Shown here in pieces: positions 47,541 to 57,914 of a DNA stretch of 64,000 nucleotides. A program made the position numbers and the translations under genes. The notes under the pieces are model-generated. The model made no database searches and was not told the origin of the DNA. It was given only the letters and a program-made list of their open reading frames with translations. Within the stretch, counting starts at the first letter, position 1. Every line of letters starts with the position of its first letter. The stretch is taken from assembly GCA_948144175.1 (NCBI GenBank), contig CANXME010000561.1:1-64000 (forward strand), in the 5' to 3' direction. This stretch comes from Closterium sp. NIES-65 (lineage: Eukaryota > Streptophyta > Zygnematophyceae > Desmidiales > Closteriaceae).

Positions 47541-50500
47541 AGGGAATAAGAGCGTATGAGAGTGGGTGAGAGGGAATGAGAGCGTATGAGAGTGGGTGAG
47601 AGGGAATGAGAGCGTATGAGAGTGGGCGAGAGGGAATGAGAGCGTATGAGAGTGGGTGAGAGGGAATGAGAGCGTATAAGAATGGGTTAGAGGGAATGAG
47701 AGTGTATGAGAGTGGGTGAGAGGGAATGAGAGCGTAAGAGAGTGGGTGAGAGGGAATGAGAGGGTATGAGAGTGGGTGAGAGGGAATGAGAGCGTATGAG
47801 TGTGGGTGGGAGGGAATGAGAGCGTATGAGATTGGGTGAGAGGGAATGAGAGGGTATGAGAGTGGGTGAGAGGGAATGAGAGGGTATGAGAGTGGATGAG
47901 AGGAAATGAGAGCGTATGAGAGTGGGTGAGAGGGAATGAGAGCGTATGAGAGTGGTTGAGAGGGAATGAGAGCGTATGAGAGTGGGTGAGAGGGAATGAG
48001 AGCGTATGAGAGTGGGTGAGAGGGAATGAGAGCGTATGAGAGTGGGTGTGGGGGAATGAGAGCGTATGAGAGTGGGCGAGAGGGAATGAGAGCGTATGAG
48101 AGTGGGTGAGAGGGAATGAGAGCGTATCAGAATGGGTTAGAGGGAATGAGAGTGTATGAGAGTGGGTGAGAGGGAATGAGAGCGTAAGAGAGTGGGTGAG
48201 AGGGAATGAGAGGGTATGAGAGTGGGTGAGAGGGAATGAGAGCGTATGAGTGTGGGTGGGAGGGAGTGAGAGCGTCTGAGATTGGGTGAGAGGGAATGAG
48301 AGGGTATGAGAGTGGGTGAGAGGGACGGAGAGCGTATGAGATTGGGTGAGAGGGAAAGAGAGCGTGAGAGAGTGGGTGAGAGGGAATGAGAGGGTGAGAG
48401 TGGATGAGAGGAAATGAGAGCGTATGAGAGTGGGTGAGAGGGAATGAGAGCGTATGAGAGTGGTTGAGAGGGAATGAGAGCGTATGAGAGTGGATGAGAC
48501 GGAATGAGAGCGTATGAGAGTGGGTTAGAGGGAATGAGAGCGTATGAGAGTGGGTGAGAGGGAATGAGAGCGTGAGAGAGTGGGTGAGAGGGAATGAGAG
48601 CGTGAGAGAGTGGGTGAGAGGGAATGAGAGCGTATGAGAGTGGGTGAGAGGGAATGAGAGCGTATGAGAGTGGTTGAGAGGGAATGAGAGCGTTTGAGAG
48701 TGGGTGAGAGGGAATGAGAGCGTATGAGAGTGGGTTAGAGGGAATGAGAGCATATGAGAGTGGGTGAGAGGGAATGAGAGCGTATGAGAGTGGGTGAGAG
48801 GGAATAAGAGCGTATGCGAGTGGGTGAGAGGGAATGAGAGCGTATGAGAGTGGGTGAGAGGGAATGAGAGCGTATGAGAGTGGGCGAGAGGGAATGAGAG
48901 CGTATGAGAGTGGGTGAGAGGGAATGAGAGCGTATGAGAATGGGTTAGAGGGAATGAGAGTGTATGAGAGTGGGTGAGAGGGAATGAGAGGGTATGAGAG
49001 TGGATGAGAGGAAATGAGAGCGTATGAGAGTGGGTGAGAGGGCATGAGAGCGTATGAGAGTGGTTGAGAGGGAATGAGAGCGTATGAGAGTGGATGAGAG
49101 GGAATGAGAGCGTATGAGAGTGGGTTAGAGGGAATGAGAGCGTATGAGAGTGGGTGAGAGGGAATGAGAGCGTGAGAGAGTGGGTGAGAGGGAATGAGAG
49201 CGTATGAGAGTGGGTGAGAGGGAATGAGAGCGTATGAGAGTGGGTGAGAGGGAATGAGAGCGTATGAGAGTGGGTGAGAGGGAACGAGAGCGTATGAGAG
49301 TGGGTGAGAGGGAATGAGAGCGTATGAGAGTGGGCGAGAGGGAATGAGAGCGTATGAGAGTGGGTGAGAGGGAATGAGAGCGTATCAGAATGGGTTAGAG
49401 GGAATGAGAGTGTATGAGAGTGGGTGAGAGGGAATGAGAGCGTAAGAGAGTGTGTGAGAGGGAATGAGAGGGTATGAGAGTGGGTGAGAGGGAATGAGAG
49501 CGTATGAGTGTGGGTGGGAGGGAATGAGAGCGTATGAGATTGGGTGAGAGGGAATGAGAGGGTATGAGAGTGGGTGAGAGGGACGGAGAGCGTATGAGAT
49601 TGGGTGAGAGGGAAAGAGAGCGTGAGAGAGTGGGTGAGAGGGAATGAGAGGGTATGAGAGTGGATGAGAGGAAATGAGAGCGTATGAGAGTGGGTGAGAG
49701 GGAATGAGAGCGTATGAGAGTGGTTGAGAGGGAATGAGAGCGTATGAGAGTGGGTGAGAGGGAATGAGAGCGTATGAGAGTGGGTGAGAGGGAATGAGAG
49801 CGTATGAGAGTGGGTGTGGGGGAATGAGAGCGTATGAGAGTGGGCGAGAGGGAATGAGAGCGTATGAGAGTGGGTGAGAGGGAATGAGAGCGTATCAGAA
49901 TGGGTTAGACGGAATGAGAGTGTATGAGAGTGGGTGAGAGGGAATGAGAGCGTAAGAGAGTGGGTTAGAGGGAATGAGAGGGTATGAGAGTGGGTGAGAG
50001 GGAATGAGAGCGTATGAGTGTGGGTGGGAGGGAGTGAGAGCGTCTGAGATTGGGTGAGAGGGAATGAGAGGGTATGAGAGTGGGTGAGAGGGACGGAGAG
50101 CGTATGAGATTGGGTGAGAGGGAAAGAGAGCGTGAGAGAGTGGGTGAGAGGGAATGAGAGGGTATGAGAGTGGATGAGAGGAAATGAGAGCGTATGAGAG
50201 TGGGTGAGAGGGAATGAGAGCGTATGAGAGTGGTTGAGAGGGAATGAGAGCGTATGAGAGTGGATGAGAGGGAATGAGAGCGTATGAGAGTGGGTTAGAG
50301 GGAATGAGAGCGTATGAGAGTGGGTGAGAGGGAATGAGAGCGTGAGAGAGTGGGTGAGAGGGAATGAGAGCGTGAGAGAGTGGGTGAGAGGGAATGAGAG
50401 CGTATGAGAGTGGGTGAGAGGGAATGAGAGCGTATGAGAGTGGGTGAGAGGGAATGAGAGCGTTTGAGAGTGGGTGAGAGGGAATGAGAGCGTATGAGAG

Positions 50501-51320
50501 TGGGTGAGAGGGAATGAGAGCGTATGAGAGTGGGCGAGAGGGAATGAGAGCGTATGAGAGTGGGTGAGAGGGAATGAGAGCGTATGAGAATGGGTTAGAG
50601 GGAATGAGAGTGTATGAGAGTGGGTGAGAGGGAATGAGAGCGTAAGAGAGTGGGTGAGAGGGAATGAGAGGGTATGAGAGTGGGTGAGAGGGAATGAGAG
50701 CGTATGAGTGTGGGTGGGAGGGAATGAGAGCGTATGAGATTGGGTGAGAGGGAATGAGAGGGTATGAGAGTGGGTGAGAGGGAATGAGAGGGTATGAGAG
50801 TGGATGAGAGGAAATGAGAGCGTATGAGAGTGGGTGAGAGGGAATGAGAGCGTATGAGAGTGGTTGAGAGGGAATGAGAGCGTATGAGAGTGGGTGAGAG
50901 GGAATGAGAGCGTATGAGAGTGGGTGAGAGGGAATGAGAGCGTTTGAGAGTGGGTGAGAGGGAATGAGAGTGTATGAGAGTGGGTTAGAGGGAATGAGAG
51001 CATATGAGAGTGGGTGAGAGGGAATGAGAGCGTATGAGAGTGGGTGAGAGGGAATAAGAGCGTATGAGAGTGGGTGAGAGGGAATGAGAGCGTATGAGAG
51101 TGGGTGAGAGGGAATGAGAGCGTATGAGAGTGGGCGAGAGGGAATGAGAGCGTATGAGAGTGGGTGAGAGGGAATGAGAGCGTATGAGAATGGGTTAGAG
51201 GGAATGAGAGTGTATGAGAGTGGGTGAGAGGGAATGAGAGGGTATGAGAGTGGATGAGAGGAAATGAGAGCGTATGAGAGTGGGTGAGAGGGCATGAGAG
51301 CGTATGAGAGTGGTTGAGAG

Positions 51321-51325
51321 GGAAT
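51321..51325. repeat. target site duplication, left of element D (GGAAT)
   Basis: GGAAT here and at 56407-56411 flank element D, and both sides continue the satellite in phase. Confidence 0.93.
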
Positions 51326-52204
51326 TGTTATGTGATGCTATCATTTGCATTCACGTCTGTCTGCCTCCCATCATGTGTTCGTGCGTTGCATGTGTGAAAT
51401 GAGCGTGCGCAAGAATTTGTGTTTTTCTGTGGTTTGGATTTTCTGTGTATGTGTGAATGTTATTTGGCTTGAGCAGATATCTGAAGTGACTCCACTGCTC
51501 AAGATCTTTCCGACGAGCCAAGAATCGTCGCGATCGGAGCAATATCAAGAAAGTTACGAACGTTGGAGTTCGTATGCTTTCTGTACTTCGGTTGTGGCGA
51601 CTATGGGAAGTTGTGGGGTTGACTCAATATGGGGTACAGACTTTTGGGGGTTGGGAATTCGAACCCATCACTGTAGAATGCTGCCATGTGGTTGGGTGAA
51701 GCCAAACCAGGTTGGCAAGTGTGGCCAAGTGGGTTGAGGTGGATGGCATGAGTTGGGAAAGTGACAAATGTGAAAGTGGGGTTGCCTATGGGGAAGGGAA
51801 TTGTGTGGCATGGGGTTTCCTTGGTTGGGGAATCTCTTGGGACCTTCCCTCTCGTCCTCCTCTTCCCTCCTACCAGGTTTAGTGCTACCCTAACTCTCTT
51901 GTGTGCAACTCTTGTGAACTTGTGAAACTATTGTGAGTGAATTTAATTTCTATGTGGCAGCATACCCCCTGGTGCGCCGAGAAACATAACTCGAGATTTA
52001 CTCCACCTTTCGATACGATTCAAATTGCGAATGATAGCCACGGACAAGGGCTATAACATACTCGAGTTTGAGACGATTCTAACGGTGCAATTTTCGTCGA
52101 CAACGTTTCTCGTGAAGTCGCAGTTTCTGTCCAGAATTTCAAGCCAACGATTTTGAGAATTTTAGCCACCTAATCTTCGTAGACTCCATCCTTAGTCTCT
52201 AACA
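51326..52204 (+). repeat. 5' LTR of element D (mosaic type)
   Basis: 879 bp. The first about 565 bp match the E-type LTR, and from about 51905 the sequence matches the C-type LTR. The 3' LTR shows the same switch. Confidence 0.93.
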
Positions 52205-52206
52205 AG

Positions 52207-52218
52207 TGGTATCAGAGC
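52207..52218 (+). other. primer-binding site, initiator Met tRNA (element D)
   Basis: TGGTATCAGAGC two bases after the LTR, as in C and E. Confidence 0.95.
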
Positions 52219-52274
52219 TGATTAAGGACTTTGTGGAGAGTCTACTGAAGTGTGAAGACCCTCCTAGACCCACC

Positions 52275-52295
52275 ATGGCCTGTGGGCGTGCCTAA
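52275..52295 (+). promoter_or_regulatory. short upstream ORF in element D leader
   Basis: MACGRA-stop in CCACCATGG context, identical to C and E, about 145 bp before the Gag start. Confidence 0.55.
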
Positions 52296-52440
52296 GTGGA
52301 GTTCTGGAGGTTGGATGTGACTTCCGCTAAGGGGAAACTCTGCCGAAATTTCGTTGGCGCCGTCACTTGTGAAGATTGTGTGGATCTACATTGTGACCAG
52401 CAAAGGGGGGAGCTGAAACCTCTGATTGGGAGCAGAGGAG

Positions 52441-55329
52441 ATGAATCAAGGGAGTGGAGATGCAGCTGAGAAGAGGAGTGAACCGCCACCATCCAAGATC
52501 GAAGCTTTGGATGGCTCCAACTACGAGGAATGGAGCGGGCGGATGCGGAGCGCCTTCAAGCGTTACAAGCTGCTGAAAATTGCAATGGGAGAAGAGAAAA
52601 TGCCGGAGGAAGGTGATGCCCGCGACAAATGGATTGAGAAGAGCGCGGTGCTGTACGACCTAATCCTTCAATCGGTCAACAATGATATGTTCCAGCATAT
52701 CAAGGACCTAGTGGAGCTGGACGACTCCGGGCCTAAGGCGTGGAAGCTGCTACGCGATGTGGTACAACCCAACACGCTGCCGATGGTGATCGTAATGGAG
52801 AAGGAGCTGGCTGCTCTCTCCATGAAGGCGGGAGACGATGTGAAACTGGTCCTTGACAAGATCAAGGACACCCATGCGAGGATGGCAGCGGCGGGCAGCA
52901 AGGTGTCGGAGAAGCAGCAGTGCACCAAGATCATCTCGGTGCTCGACAACTCGTGGGACAACCTCATCCCCACCCTCAACGTTCAGCAGGACAAATGGAC
53001 GCCTGAGTGGCTACGGCAGCAGATCCTGCAGGAGGACTTCCGCAGGCGCCACACTGGAGGTGGTGCTGCCAACAAAACTGCTGAGGGGTATGGAGCTGCA
53101 GGAGGCAGCAGAGGGAGAGGGGGAGGGAGAGGCCGAGGCCGTGGGAGAGGCTTTGGCAGAGGAAGAGGCCGAGGTGACTACAACGAGGGGCATGGGAGCT
53201 CTGGTGGCAAGGGGAGTACCCGAATGGAGGGTGCGTGCTGGTACTGCAAGAAGGCTGGACACCCATGGTTCAAGTGTTTCAGGCGGCCTGAAGGATGGGC
53301 GCCTCCAGGCATGAAGCCGCCAAGTGGTGAACGTGCACGAGGTGGTGCTGTGCAAGGTTCAGGTGCACAAGGTGATGGTGCACAAGGTAAAGCTGACCCT
53401 GGTATGTTCCTCATGGTTGAGGACATGCAAGGGAGTGGGGGTGATGTGGGTTCAGTTGGGAAGGTTGTGATGCACCCCCTCACTCACTGGGTGATCGATT
53501 CAGGTTGCACAAGTCACATGACTCCACGGGCAGATTTGCTTGATGAGGTGAAGCCCCCTGGGAAGATAAAGTTTGTGGCTGCCGCTTCAGGTGCCTTGCT
53601 CCCTGTGATTGGTGTTGGGAATGCCAAGGTTATGGGAGCTAATGGGGGGCTTGTGGGGCTGGGAAATGTGCTGTTGGTTGAAGGTTTATCCGCTAATCTC
53701 CTCTCTGTGCGCCGACTGCAGAAAAGCAAGGCCAAAGTTACGTTCGGCCCAACCAGCTGCCGTGCAAAGCTTGGGAAGTTGCTGCTGTGGGATTTGGAGG
53801 AGAAGAGCAGCTGCATCAAGGACCTGTGGCAGCTGCCCATCATCCCTTGGAATGGGAAACCTCCAGCAACGGCAAAGGCAGCGGCAGCGGCTAAAGCAAC
53901 TGCGGGAGGAGAGGAGACTGCACCAACTGCTGGGGCCCTGGATGCAGTCAAGAAGGTGCAGCAGCCACAGCAATCACATGGTGAGGTGCTTGCTGGTGTG
54001 GATGCAACGGCTGCATGGGCAAAGGCTTCTTCTGGGAGTGGTGAGGCCGATTGGGAGACGTGGCACGAGAGGTTGTGCCACATCAACATTCCGATGCTGC
54101 AGAAATTGGTGAAGGATGGAAACCTGAAGGGATTGGAGGTGAAGGGGGCAGCAAGGGAGATTGGGAGCTGCCCTACATGCCTTGAGACCAAGTTCACGAA
54201 GTTTCCCTTCAGCAGCAGCACGGGACAAGCGAAGGCTCCACTTGCACTTGTGCACATGGACGTGGTGGGCCCCACGAGGGCCCCTTCTCTCTCGGGCAGC
54301 CGCTATTTCCTGACCATTGTGGATGACCACACACGTGTGGTGTGGGTCTACCCTCTCAAGACTAAGGGGGAGGTGGCAGCGGCTGTTCTCAAGGAGTGGA
54401 TGCCGAGAGCACAAAGGGAGAGCGGACACAAAGTGAAGGTGATCCGCACCGACAATGGGGGAGAGTTCATTGGCGCTGTTTTTGAGGCGGTGCTGAAGAA
54501 GAAGGGGATCCAGCATCAGCTCACGGTGCCCTACAACCCTCAGCAGAACGGCGTGGCTGAGCGGTTCAACCGGACCCTGCAGGAAGGTGCTCGCACTCTC
54601 CTTGGGCGTGCAGGGCTGCCGGATCCGTTTTGGGTGACTGCACTACGGCAGGTCGTTGTGGTGAAGAACAGGGTGCTCGCAACTGTGGGGGACAAGCAGT
54701 GGGTGCCTTACACCAAGTGGTATGGGAGTGCACCAGCAGTCAACATGCTGAGAGCCTACGGCTGCATGGTGGTGTTTCATGTGCCGAAGGAGAAGAGGGG
54801 AAAGTTGGAAGCTTCTGGAAGATGGGGTGTGCACTTGGGACTTGCGAAGGACCACAAGGGCTGGCTCATATGGGACTTGACCAGCCAGCAGCTGACTGTG
54901 TCAAGGGACGTGAAGTTCCTGGAGTCCTTGTACTACAAGGAGTGGAAGCAGCAGCAGCAGAAGCTTCCTACGACACCGCTGATCGTTGAGGCCGATGAGA
55001 TGCAGCGGCCTTCGAGGCAAGTGGAGGTTGCCATCTCAGAGGAGGAGATCTCTGGGGTGACTGAGGATGGGGGAGAACCCGAGGTGGAGGAGCAGCAGCA
55101 GCAGCAGCCGCAGCAGCAGCAGCAGCCACAGCAGCAGCAGCAAGATGCTCCACAAGGTGCCGCACGTCCGGCTGACCGTCCTAGGAGGGATGTGCGCCCT
55201 CCTAACCGGCTGACCTATGCGAGCCGTGGCACGCCAAGTGTGGTACCGGCTGGAAGTGTGGCTGAACAGATGGATGAGGATGAGATAGCGTATTGCTATG
55301 GAGCTGCAATGAGATGGTTTGGTGGATAG
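52441..55329 (+). CDS. Gag-protease-integrase polyprotein of element D (no RT-RH)
   Basis: One open frame of about 960 codons from the ATG at 52441. Domains by position: Gag (52441-53090), RGG/GRG-rich tract (about 53100-53175), CCHC knuckle (about 53236-53277), protease DSG (about 53497), integrase zinc-binding HERLCH...CPTC (about 54065-54180), integrase core with D, D and E spaced in DD35E style (about 54258-54560), Gln-rich linker from CAG repeats (about 55093-55143). It lacks the RT and RNase H present in element E, so it cannot copy itself, but Gag and integrase could still be made. Closely similar to E throughout. Confidence 0.82.
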   Translation: MNQGSGDAAEKRSEPPPSKIEALDGSNYEEWSGRMRSAFKRYKLLKIAMGEEKMPEEGDARDKWIEKSAVLYDLILQSVNNDMFQHIKDLVELDDSGPKAWKLLRDVVQPNTLPMVIVMEKELAALSMKAGDDVKLVLDKIKDTHARMAAAGSKVSEKQQCTKIISVLDNSWDNLIPTLNVQQDKWTPEWLRQQILQEDFRRRHTGGGAANKTAEGYGAAGGSRGRGGGRGRGRGRGFGRGRGRGDYNEGHGSSGGKGSTRMEGACWYCKKAGHPWFKCFRRPEGWAPPGMKPPSGERARGGAVQGSGAQGDGAQGKADPGMFLMVEDMQGSGGDVGSVGKVVMHPLTHWVIDSGCTSHMTPRADLLDEVKPPGKIKFVAAASGALLPVIGVGNAKVMGANGGLVGLGNVLLVEGLSANLLSVRRLQKSKAKVTFGPTSCRAKLGKLLLWDLEEKSSCIKDLWQLPIIPWNGKPPATAKAAAAAKATAGGEETAPTAGALDAVKKVQQPQQSHGEVLAGVDATAAWAKASSGSGEADWETWHERLCHINIPMLQKLVKDGNLKGLEVKGAAREIGSCPTCLETKFTKFPFSSSTGQAKAPLALVHMDVVGPTRAPSLSGSRYFLTIVDDHTRVVWVYPLKTKGEVAAAVLKEWMPRAQRESGHKVKVIRTDNGGEFIGAVFEAVLKKKGIQHQLTVPYNPQQNGVAERFNRTLQEGARTLLGRAGLPDPFWVTALRQVVVVKNRVLATVGDKQWVPYTKWYGSAPAVNMLRAYGCMVVFHVPKEKRGKLEASGRWGVHLGLAKDHKGWLIWDLTSQQLTVSRDVKFLESLYYKEWKQQQQKLPTTPLIVEADEMQRPSRQVEVAISEEEISGVTEDGGEPEVEEQQQQQPQQQQQPQQQQQDAPQGAARPADRPRRDVRPPNRLTYASRGTPSVVPAGSVAEQMDEDEIAYCYGAAMRWFGG

Positions 55330-55515
55330 TGTTTTGAAACAGACGCTGCAGAGTGTGCTACAGATTTGAGCAAAGAGGAGATGTTGGAAGTGGGATGTTG
55401 GAAGGAGATGATTGTCCATTGAGATGAGTGTTGGAAGTGAATGAAGCTTGTGGGAATGAGTGTGCATTGAGGGTGCATGCTTGAGCTATGGCATGTGGGA
55501 TGATGGTTGGCAGCC

Positions 55516-55525
55516 AGAGGGGGAG
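55516..55525 (+). other. polypurine tract (element D)
   Basis: AGAGGGGGAG two bases before the 3' LTR, identical to C and E. Confidence 0.85.
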
Positions 55526-55527
55526 TT

Positions 55528-56406
55528 TGTTATGTGATGCTATCATTTGCATTCACGTCTGTCTGCCTCCCATCATGTGTTCGTGCGTTGCATGTGTGAA
55601 ATGAGCGTGCGCAAGAATTTGTGTTTTTCTGTGGTTTGGATTTTCTGTGTATGTGTGAATGTTATTTGGCTTGAGCAGATATCTGAAGTGACTCCACTGC
55701 TCAAGATCTTTCCGACGAGCCAAGAATCGTCGCGATCGGAGCAATATCAAGAAAGTTACGAACGTTGGAGTTCGTATGCTTTCTGTACTTCGGTTGTGGC
55801 GACTATGGGAAGTTGTGGGGTTGACTCAATATGGGGTACAGACTTTTGGGGGTTGGGAATTCGAACCCATCACTGTAGAATGCTGCCATGTGGTTGGGTG
55901 AAGCCAAACCAGGTTGGCAAGTGTGGCCAAGTGGGTTGAGGTGGATGGCATGAGTTGGGAAAGTGACAAATGTGAAAGTGGGGTTGCCTATGGGGAAGGG
56001 AATTGTGTGGCATGGGGTTTCCTTGGTTGGGGAATCTCTTGGGACCTTCCCTCTCGTCCTCCTCTTCCCTCCTACCTGGTTTAGTGCTACCCTAACTCTC
56101 TTGTGTGCAACTCTTGTGAACTTGTGAAACTATTGTGAGTGAATTTAATTTCTATGTGGCAGCATACCCCCTGGTGCGCCGAGAAACATAACTCGAGATT
56201 TACTCCACCTTTCGATACGATTCAAATTGCGAATGATAGCCACCGACAAGGGCTATAACATACTCGAGTTTGAGACGATTCTAACGGTGCAATTTTCGTC
56301 GACAACGTTTCTCGTGAAGTCGCAGTTTCTGTCCAGAATTTCAAGCCAACGATTTTGAGAAATTTAGGCTCCTAATCTTCATAGACTCAGTCCTTAGTCT
56401 CTAACA
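55528..56406 (+). repeat. 3' LTR of element D (mosaic type)
   Basis: 879 bp, TGTTATG...CTAACA, about 99% like the 5' LTR and sharing its E-type to C-type switch near 56092-56108. Confidence 0.94.
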
Positions 56407-57914
56407 GGAATGAGAGCGTATGAGAGTGGATGAGAGGGAATGAGAGCGTATGAGAGTGGGTTAGAGGGAATGAGAGCGTATGAGAGTGGGTAAGAGGGAA
56501 TGAGAGCGTGAGAGAGTGGGTGAGAGGGAATGAGAGCGTATGAGAGTGGGTGAGAGGGAATGAGAGCGTATGAGAGTGGGTGAGAGGGAATGAGAGCGTA
56601 TGAGAGTGGGTGAGAGGGAACGAGAGCGTATGAGAGTGGGTGAGAGGGAATGAGAGCGTATGAGAGTGGGCGAGAGGGAATGAGAGCGTATGAGAGTGGG
56701 TGAGAGGGAATGAGAGCGTATCAGAATGGGTTAGAGGGAATGAGAGTGTATGAGAGTGGGTGAGAGGGAATGAGAGCGTAAGAGAGTGTGTGAGAGGGAA
56801 TGAGAGGGTATGAGAGTGGGTGAGAGGGAATGAGAGCGTATGAGTGTGGGTGGGAGGAAATGAGAGCGTATGAGATTGGGTGAGAGGGAATGAGAGGGTA
56901 TGAGAGTGGGTGAGAGGGACGGAGAGCGTATGAGATTGGGTGAGAGGGAAAGAGAGCGTGAGAGAGTGGGTGAGAGGGAATGAGAGGGTATGAGAGTGGA
57001 TGAGAGGAAATGAGAGCGTATGAGAGTGGGTGAGAGGGAATGAGAGCGTATGAGAGTGGTTGAGAGGGAATGATTGCGTATGAGAGTGGGTGAGAGGGAA
57101 TGAGAGCGTATGAGAGTGGGTGAGAGGGAATGAGAGCGTATGAGAGTGGGTGTGGGGGAATGAGAGCGTATGAGAGTGGGCGAGAGGGAATGAGAGCGTA
57201 TGAGAGTGGGTGAGAGGGAATGAGAGCGTATCAGAATGGGTTAGAGGGAATGAGAGTGTATGAGAGTGGGTGAGAGGGAATGAGAGCGTAAGAGAGTGGG
57301 TGAGAGGGAATGAGAGGGTATGAGAGTGGGTGAGAGGGAATGAGAGCGTATGAGTGTGGGTGGGAGGGAGTGAGAGCGTCTGAGATTGGGTGAGAGGGAT
57401 TGAGAGGGTATGAGAGTGGGTGAGAGGGACGGAGAGCGTATGAGATTGGGTGAGAGGGAAAGAGAGCGTGAGAGAGTGGGTGAGAGGGAATGAGAGGGTA
57501 TGAGAGTGGATGAGAGGAAATGAGAGCGTATGAGAGTGGGTGAGAGGGAATGAGAGCGTATGAGAGTGGTTGAGAGGGAATGAGAGCGTATGAGAGTGGA
57601 TGAGAGGGAATGAGAGCGTATGAGAGTGGGTTAGAGGGAATGAGAGCGTATGAGAGTGGGTGAGAGGGAATGAGAGCGTGAGAGAGTGGGTGAGAGGGAA
57701 TGAGAGCGTGAGAGAGTGGGTGAGAGGGAATGAGAGCGTATGAGAGTGGGTGAGAGGGAATGAGAGCGTATGAGAGTGGGTGAGAGGGAATGAGAGCGTT
57801 TGAGAGTGGGTGAGAGGGAATGAGAGCGTATGAGAGTGGGTTAGAGGGAATGAGAGCATATGAGAGTGGGTGAGAGGGAATGAGAGCGTATGAGAGTGGG
57901 TGAGAGGGAATAAG
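56407..57914 (+). repeat. 30-bp satellite array, block 5
   Basis: About 50 units between elements D and E, in the same orientation. It continues block 4 in phase: variant order matches 46050-47545, including AGGGAGTGAG near 57367. It ends at ATAAG (57910-57914), the presumed left target copy of element E. Confidence 0.97.

Larger units (their letters stand above)
42313..51325 (+). repeat. 30-bp satellite array, block 4
   Basis: About 300 units, same orientation, organised in irregular higher-order blocks. The variant AGGGAGTGAGAGCGTCTGAG recurs at about 42351, 43521, 44631, 47001, 48261 and 50029. A companion variant (CGTATGAGATTGGG after a normal unit) often lies 510 bp before it. A 2-bp short unit lies near 48395. 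Confidence 0.97.
51326..56406 (+). mobile_element. Ty1/copia family 2, element D, shortened non-autonomous copy
   Basis: 5,081 bp against about 6.4-7.4 kb for its relatives. Parts: 5' LTR 51326-52204, primer site 52207-52218, leader with upstream ORF, one open frame for Gag-PR-INT (52441-55329), a short 3' remnant of pol, purine tract 55516-55525 and 3' LTR 55528-56406. The RT-RNase H part is largely absent (one large loss). Target duplication is GGAAT. The LTRs are the same length and differ by roughly 1% by eye, so it is a recent insertion. All cis signals needed for mobilisation by a relative are present. Confidence 0.95.

Noticed and set aside
7257-57914. CRISPR-like or coding minisatellite interpretation of the tandem repeats
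   Set aside because: Units are contiguous with no unique spacers, and the setting is a eukaryotic satellite with copia insertions.
7257-57914. Telomere-type or strong G-quadruplex repeat
   Set aside because: Only two GGG runs per 30 bp with a long intervening gap, and the motif is not a known telomere repeat.
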